Assembly: GCA_905373195.1 (NCBI GenBank)
Contig: CAJPSG010000018.1
Span: 1-9,065, forward strand
Length of the DNA stretch: 9,065 bases
Reading direction: 5' to 3'
DNA from: Kingella oralis
GTDB lineage: Bacteria; Pseudomonadota; Gammaproteobacteria; Burkholderiales; Neisseriaceae
A program made the translations under genes and the position numbers. Below the pieces are notes generated by a model that was not told where the DNA came from, searched no databases, and was given only the letters and a program-made list of their open reading frames with translations. Shown here one piece after another: positions 5,263-9,065 of this stretch (its first letter is position 1; every line of letters begins with the position of its first letter).

Positions 5263-8205
5263 ATGAAAAGAATGCTATTTAACGCCCGCCAGGCAGAAGA
5301 ACTGCGCGTGGCGATTGTGGACGGTCAGACCCTGATTGACCTAGACATTGAAACGCTCGGCAAAGAGCAACGCAAAGGCAATATTTACACTGGCACCATC
5401 ACCCGCATTGAGCCCTCGCTGGAAGCCTGCTTTGTGGATTACGGCATGGATAGACACGGCTTTTTGCCGTTTAAAGAAGTCTCCCGCGCCTATTTCCAAG
5501 ACTACGAAGGCGGCAAAGTGCGCATTCAAGACGTGCTCAAAGAAGGTATGCAAGTGATTGTGCAAGTGGAAAAAGACGAGCGCGGCAACAAAGGCGCGGC
5601 GTTGACCACCTACATCAGCCTCGCAGGGCGTTACCTTGTGTTGATGCCCAACAACCCGCGTGGCGGTGGCGTATCGCGGCGCATTGAAGGCGAAGACCGC
5701 GCTGAGCTGAAAGAAGCGATGGCGCAATTGGATGTGCCACACGGCATGAGCCTGATTGCCCGCACCGCAGGCATTGGGCGCACATCCGAAGAATTGGCTT
5801 GGGATTTCAACTATTTATTGCAACTTTGGCGCGCGATTGAAGAAGCCGCAGCCGCCCATCCCGAGCCTTATTTGTTGTTTATGGAAAGTTCGCTGGTAAT
5901 TCGCGCCATCCGCGATTATTTCCGCCCCGACATCGGCGAAATTCTGGTGGACAACCCCGAAGTTTACGAGCAAGTGTCTGAATTTATGAGCTATGTGATG
6001 CCCAATAATTTAGGCAGGCTGAAACTGTATGACGACCATATTCCGCTGTTTTCGCGCTTGCAAATTGAGCAACAAATTGAAACCGTGTTCTCGCGCGAAG
6101 TAACGCTGCCCAGCGGCGGCGCGATTGTAATTGACCACACCGAAGCCTTGGTGTCGGTGGACGTGAACTCCGCCCGCTCCACACGCGGCGCAGACATCGA
6201 AGAAACCGCATTCCGCACCAATATGGAAGCGGCAGAAGAAGTCGCCCGCCAAATGCGCCTGCGCGACTTGGGCGGCTTGGTGGTGATTGACTTCATTGAC
6301 ATGGAAGACGCGAAGCACCAGCGCGAAGTGGAAAATACGCTCAAAGACGCGCTCAAACGCGACCGCGCGCGCGTGCAAATGGGCAAATTGTCCAAATTTG
6401 GCTTGTTGGAATTGTCGCGCCAACGCCTACAACCCGCGCTGGCAGAATCCAGCCACATCGCTTGCCCACGCTGCGCGGGAACGGGCGTGATTCGCAGCAT
6501 CGAATCCACCGCGCTGCACGTTTTGCGCCTGATTCAAGACGCGGCGATGAAAGAAAACACAGGCGAAGTGCACGCGCAAGTGCCTGTTGATGTGGCCACT
6601 TTTTTGCTGAACGAAAAACGCGCCGAGCTGTTTGGCATGGAAGAGCGGCTGGATGTGTCGGTGTTTCTGATTCCCAATCCGCATTTGGAAAACCCACACT
6701 ACGAAATTTCGCGCATCCGCGTGGACGATTTGGACGACAACACCGCGCCCAGCTACAAGCGTGTAACGCAGCCTGAAAACAGCGAAAGCGTGCCCTTTGC
6801 CAACAAAAAAGGCGAAAAAGCCATGCGCCCCGAGCCCGCGGTGAAAGGCGTGCACCATTCGTCGCCGCCGCCTGTGGTGGCCAGCAGCAGCCAATCTTGG
6901 TGGGAGAGCTTTAAAGGCTGGCTGAAAAAACTGTTTGGCGGTGGCGCAAGCGAACCTGCCGCGCCTGCGAAAAAATCATTCAACCGCAACGAACGCAGCG
7001 GCGGCACAAGCAACAAACGCAGCAACCGCCGCAATAAACGCCGCGAAAACAGTGAAGAAAAAGCCGCCAACGGCAACGCCAATAACAATGGTAACGCCAA
7101 CAGCAGCAACGCCAGCAACGGCGAGCGCAAAAATTCGCGCAGCCGCAATACCAACACCGCTGCCAATGCGGAAAACGCCGAAGCCAAAGCCTTGATGCAG
7201 CCTGAAAACGCGACCGCCAAAGCGGAAAAAGAACCGCGCAACAGCCGCAACAAAGGCGAGCAGCGCAATCGCAGCCGCAATCAGCAAAATGCCGAAAAAG
7301 CCGTGGATGCGGTGGATGCGGTGGATGAAAACAGCGTTGCCAATGCGGCGGAACAGCAAGGGCAGCCTGAAAAAGAAAATGGCAAAAAATCCAGCCGCAA
7401 CCGTAAGCAAAAACCCGTGGTGGTGCGCTTGGGCGACGAGGAGCGCAGCGAAAATGCCGACAACGCGAGCGGAAACAAACGCCGCCGCCGTCCGCAAAAA
7501 CAAGGCGATGCCGTGCACGTAACCGTTGCGCCTGCGCCTGATTCGGTGGAAGCGCTTGCCCAGCGCGTGCGTCAAGCGGTGGCTCATGTGTTGGCGATTG
7601 AAGCGGGCAATGCGCCAGCCAGCCCAGCAGCGGATGATGCAGCAGGCAGCCTGAAAACCGAAAACAGCAACGAAGCGACGATGACAACGGAAGACGCGGT
7701 TGTTCGCCAAGCGAGTGCTTATGTGGAACAGGCGCAAATTGCCGTGTTGCATGGCAGCCTGAAAACCGAACGCGATGCGGTGGCAACCGATGCCGCCGCG
7801 CTGCAAGCGGTTGAAGCGGTGGATGCTGTTGCCAGCGATGCCGAGTTAGGCAGCCTGAAAACGGCGGATGAAACAGCGGATGACGCGCAAGCAAACGCAG
7901 CGGAAGCGGTAGAAAACGCAGCGATTGCGCGGATTGCCACGCAAGTGGTTGCCGCCGCTAACGTGGCAAGCGAAGCCCAAACCGTTTCGCCTGCGCCTGC
8001 TGCTCAGCCTGCTTCACCGTTCAACCTTGCCGAAATCGTTGCTGCATCGGGTTTGCAGTTTGTGGAAACCGATGTCGTCGCCCTTGCCGCCGAAGCCCAA
8101 CGCGAGCAACCCGCGCCCGCGCCCCGTTTGCGCCGCAGCGATGTGCCGCGCGTGGAAACCGCGGTGCTTGCGGTGGAGATGGTTCAGGTGGAAACCGCTA
8201 AATAG
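5263..8205 (+). CDS. rne: Ribonuclease E
   Basis: Endoribonuclease that starts mRNA decay and matures rRNA and tRNA, scaffold of the degradosome at the inner membrane. An in-frame GTG lies upstream at 5233, but I start at the ATG at 5263 because [17 protein letters not shown] matches the E. coli N-terminus; AAGG is 12 nt upstream, rather far. The 980 residues contain an S1 domain (about 36-118), the 5'-sensor (SLIARTAG, Arg167 and Thr168), the DNase I-like active site (Asp300, Asn302, Asp343, equivalent to E. coli 303, 305, 346) and the zinc-link CPRCAGTG (Cys401, Cys404). The catalytic half is thus complete. The C-terminal half is disordered. It has an amphipathic membrane-targeting helix ([15 protein letters not shown], 546-560), Asn/Arg-rich RNA-binding segments (573-600, 622-674, 708-716, 738-746) and an Ala-rich tail ending VETAK. 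Six DUS copies encode QPEN, QPEK or GSLKT. Degradosome partner sites are not recognisable. Confidence 0.96.
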   Translation: MKRMLFNARQAEELRVAIVDGQTLIDLDIETLGKEQRKGNIYTGTITRIEPSLEACFVDYGMDRHGFLPFKEVSRAYFQDYEGGKVRIQDVLKEGMQVIVQVEKDERGNKGAALTTYISLAGRYLVLMPNNPRGGGVSRRIEGEDRAELKEAMAQLDVPHGMSLIARTAGIGRTSEELAWDFNYLLQLWRAIEEAAAAHPEPYLLFMESSLVIRAIRDYFRPDIGEILVDNPEVYEQVSEFMSYVMPNNLGRLKLYDDHIPLFSRLQIEQQIETVFSREVTLPSGGAIVIDHTEALVSVDVNSARSTRGADIEETAFRTNMEAAEEVARQMRLRDLGGLVVIDFIDMEDAKHQREVENTLKDALKRDRARVQMGKLSKFGLLELSRQRLQPALAESSHIACPRCAGTGVIRSIESTALHVLRLIQDAAMKENTGEVHAQVPVDVATFLLNEKRAELFGMEERLDVSVFLIPNPHLENPHYEISRIRVDDLDDNTAPSYKRVTQPENSESVPFANKKGEKAMRPEPAVKGVHHSSPPPVVASSSQSWWESFKGWLKKLFGGGASEPAAPAKKSFNRNERSGGTSNKRSNRRNKRRENSEEKAANGNANNNGNANSSNASNGERKNSRSRNTNTAANAENAEAKALMQPENATAKAEKEPRNSRNKGEQRNRSRNQQNAEKAVDAVDAVDENSVANAAEQQGQPEKENGKKSSRNRKQKPVVVRLGDEERSENADNASGNKRRRRPQKQGDAVHVTVAPAPDSVEALAQRVRQAVAHVLAIEAGNAPASPAADDAAGSLKTENSNEATMTTEDAVVRQASAYVEQAQIAVLHGSLKTERDAVATDAAALQAVEAVDAVASDAELGSLKTADETADDAQANAAEAVENAAIARIATQVVAAANVASEAQTVSPAPAAQPASPFNLAEIVAASGLQFVETDVVALAAEAQREQPAPAPRLRRSDVPRVETAVLAVEMVQVETAK
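6766..6777 (+). other. DUS inside rne, one mismatch
   Basis: Encodes QPEN at residues 503-506, at the junction between the catalytic half and the disordered half of RNase E. Confidence 0.65.
7195..7206 (+). other. DUS inside rne, one mismatch
   Basis: Encodes QPEN at residues 646-649 in the Asn/Arg-rich disordered part. Confidence 0.65.
7303..7327 (+). repeat. Short in-frame tandem repeat in rne
   Basis: GTGGATGCG occurs twice in tandem, followed by GTGGATG, giving [10 protein letters not shown]. The 9-bp unit keeps the frame if copies slip. It lies in the disordered region, where length change should be tolerated. Confidence 0.7.
7360..7371 (+). other. DUS inside rne, one mismatch
   Basis: Encodes QPEK at residues 701-704. 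Confidence 0.6.
7644..7655 (+). other. DUS inside rne, perfect
   Basis: Encodes GSLKT at residues 795-799, a different frame from the QPEN copies earlier in the gene. Confidence 0.85.
7752..7763 (+). other. DUS inside rne, one mismatch
   Basis: Encodes GSLKT at residues 831-835. The 3' context AACC-GAA is shared with the copy at 7644-7655. Confidence 0.65.
7848..7859 (+). other. DUS inside rne, perfect
   Basis: Encodes GSLKT at residues 863-867 in the Ala-rich tail. Confidence 0.85.
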
Positions 8206-8212
8206 TCGGAAC

Positions 8213-8249
8213 AAAACCGCGTTGCTTGGGTAGCGCGGTTTTTGTTTTG
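8213..8249 (+). terminator. Rho-independent terminator of rne
   Basis: Arms AAAACCGCG (8213-8221) and CGCGGTTTT (8234-8242) form a perfect stem with a 12-nt loop, followed by TGTTTT. It begins 7 nt past the rne stop codon. This is the only hairpin in the window that looks like a classic intrinsic terminator and does not use DUS. Confidence 0.85.
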
Positions 8250-8260
8250 TGGCGGCGGAA

Positions 8261-8272
8261 AGGCAGCCTGAA
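8261..8272 (+). other. DNA uptake sequence, perfect 12-mer
   Basis: In the rne-rfaE2 spacer. It is inverted relative to the perfect copy at 8348-8359, but 75 nt apart, so a hairpin is less likely than for the close pairs. Confidence 0.85.
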
Positions 8273-8347
8273 ACGCGATATAGAGCAACGGTTGCCCCGA
8301 TGCTTGCGGGCTTCGCAAAGATTGCGGATTGAATGCGCAGCCAAACT

Positions 8348-8359
8348 TTCAGGCTGCCT
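8348..8359 (-). other. DNA uptake sequence, perfect 12-mer
   Basis: Inverted partner of 8261-8272, about 60 nt upstream of the rfaE2 start. Confidence 0.85.
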
Positions 8360-8377
8360 AAACCCCCGTTCTGCCGC

Positions 8378-8414
8378 TAAAATACGCCTTTTATTTTCCA
8401 TCCCCTATCAGGAG
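8378..8414 (+). promoter_or_regulatory. Possible -10 box and ribosome binding site of rfaE2
   Basis: TAAAAT (8378-8383) fits a -10 box at five of six positions, but no good -35 lies 16-18 nt upstream; the DUS at 8348-8359 occupies that space. GGAG (8411-8414) sits 5 nt before the ATG at 8420 and is a convincing ribosome binding site that fixes the start. Confidence 0.4.
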
Positions 8415-8419
8415 CAACC

Positions 8420-8908
8420 ATGACTACTTACGCCCCGCCCCAATTTGAACAAAAAATCGTCGCGCCCGAGCAATTATCCGCCGCGCTGGCGCAGTTGCCA
8501 CGCCCGCTGGTGTTCACCAACGGCTGCTTTGACATCCTGCATCGCGGACACGTTACTTACCTTGCCCAAGCCCGCGCGTTGGGGGCAAGTCTTGTGCTGG
8601 CGTTGAACACCGATGCGTCGGTGAAGCGGCAGGGCAAGGGCGATGACCGCCCCATCAATTCGCTGGCAAACCGCGCGGCGGTGGTGGCGGCGTTGGCGAG
8701 CGTGGACGTGGTAACGTGGTTTGACAGCGACACGCCCGCTGATTTGATTGCGCAGGTGCAGCCCGATGTTTTGGTGAAAGGCGGCGATTGGCAGCCTGAA
8801 AACATTGTGGGCGCGGCCGAAACCCTTGCGCGCGGCGGCAGCGTGCATTCCATTCCGTTTTTGCATCAAACTTCCACCACGCAAACGCTGGCGAAAATCC
8901 GCGGCTAG
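8420..8908 (+). CDS. rfaE2: D-glycero-beta-D-manno-heptose 1-phosphate adenylyltransferase
   Basis: Transfers AMP from ATP to heptose 1-phosphate, making ADP-heptose for the inner core of lipooligosaccharide; also called hldC. This is the stand-alone form of the C-terminal domain of E. coli HldE. The 162-aa protein is a complete nucleotidyltransferase domain: TNGCFDILHRGH at 33-44 holds the HxGH ATP-binding motif (His41, Gly43, His44), and LNTDASVKR (62-70), RPIN, KGGDW (120-124) and STT (152-154) follow. A matching kinase (hldA, rfaE1) is expected elsewhere because none is in the window. A DUS with one mismatch encodes QPEN at 125-128, where the E. coli enzyme has KPEE, so it falls on a naturally similar sequence. 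The gene has its own ribosome binding site after the rne terminator, so it is probably transcribed separately from rne. Confidence 0.94.
   Translation: MTTYAPPQFEQKIVAPEQLSAALAQLPRPLVFTNGCFDILHRGHVTYLAQARALGASLVLALNTDASVKRQGKGDDRPINSLANRAAVVAALASVDVVTWFDSDTPADLIAQVQPDVLVKGGDWQPENIVGAAETLARGGSVHSIPFLHQTSTTQTLAKIRG
8789..8800 (+). other. DUS inside rfaE2, one mismatch
   Basis: TGGCAGCCTGAA encodes the W and QPE of GDWQPEN. The mismatch at the first base keeps the conserved Trp codon. Confidence 0.65.
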
Positions 8909-8919
8909 CGGTGGGATGT

Positions 8920-8972
8920 TTTCAGGCTGCCTATTTGCCCACGTTGCAGCGCAGTTCAAAGGCAGCCTGAAA
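8920..8972 (+). terminator. Inverted DUS pair downstream of rfaE2
   Basis: Perfect DUS copies at 8921-8932 (-) and 8960-8971 (+) lie in 13-bp complementary arms with a 27-nt loop, 12 nt past the rfaE2 stop codon. The loop is larger than in the other pairs and no U tract follows, so its use as a terminator is doubtful. Confidence 0.4.
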
Positions 8973-9034
8973 CGCTGTTTAGCATCGTTTAAACATTGTT
9001 AAATAAAAATCCAAGCGATATTGTTGTACTGATT

Positions 9035-9046
9035 TTCAGGCTGCCT
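9035..9046 (-). other. DNA uptake sequence, perfect 12-mer
   Basis: TTCAGGCTGCCT near the end of the window. No gene is visible between 8909 and 9065. Confidence 0.85.
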
Positions 9047-9065
9047 CACTCACCACGCCTCGTAT

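Noticed and set aside
6013..6024. AGGCAGGCTGAA in the rne catalytic half as a DUS
   Set aside because: The mismatch is in the core of the 12-mer and the codons encode LGRLK in a conserved domain. Coincidence is more likely.
6976..7894. Long minus-strand frames opposite the rne tail (276 and 304 aa)
   Set aside because: They are low-complexity complements of the Asn/Arg/Ala-rich tail with implausible runs of Cys, Arg and Ala. The rne frame is clearly the real one.
8987..8994. GTTTAAAC palindrome downstream of rfaE2
   Set aside because: An 8-base palindrome in AT-rich intergenic DNA with no further symmetry or adjacent gene is expected by chance.

Overview
The window looks like chromosomal DNA from the family Neisseriaceae, most likely a Kingella-type organism. 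The main clue is a 12-mer, AGGCAGCCTGAA, present in 19 perfect copies on the two strands (11 on +, 8 on -) plus about ten copies with one mismatch. This matches the DNA uptake sequence (DUS) dialect reported for several Kingella species (AG-kingDUS). It differs from the GCCGTCTGAA core of the pathogenic Neisseria. The gene content (rluC next to a divergent rne, and a stand-alone heptose-1-phosphate adenylyltransferase) fits a beta-proteobacterium with a heptose-containing LOS. The species call is an inference from the DUS dialect and was not confirmed by any search.

Left part (about 1-3700): three tandem, co-directional paralogous genes on the minus strand encode secreted or periplasmic Sel1-like repeat proteins. 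All share one plan: a signal peptide, a TPR-like N-cap, a variable number of 36-residue Sel1 repeats (9, 4 and 5 full repeats), and a nearly invariant C-terminal cap. Their flanking DNA is also duplicated, in a mosaic pattern. The genes are separated by inverted pairs of DUS that can fold as hairpins. This is the accessory, recently duplicated part of the window.

Middle (3734-5262): rluC (23S rRNA pseudouridine synthase, minus strand) lies back to back with rne (RNase E, plus strand), an arrangement also known from E. coli. The 539-base divergent region holds candidate promoters, DUS copies, a long-range inverted repeat, and minus-strand reading frames that may be the remains of a frameshifted small membrane-protein gene. 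It may supply a long 5' leader for rne, whose E. coli counterpart has an autoregulatory leader.

Right part (5263-9065): rne encodes a 980-residue RNase E with a complete catalytic half, the zinc-link cysteines, an amphipathic membrane-targeting helix, Arg-rich segments and an Ala-rich disordered tail. Five of the six DUS copies inside the gene are in the disordered half and the sixth is just before it. A good rho-independent terminator follows. A 214-base spacer leads to rfaE2/hldC (ADP-heptose synthesis for LOS), and the window ends in DUS-rich intergenic DNA.

I do not see an obvious unknown defence or mobile system. The least ordinary features are the Sel1 cluster with its mosaic flanks, the way DUS copies sit inside coding sequence and at a stop codon, and the rluC-rne divergent region.
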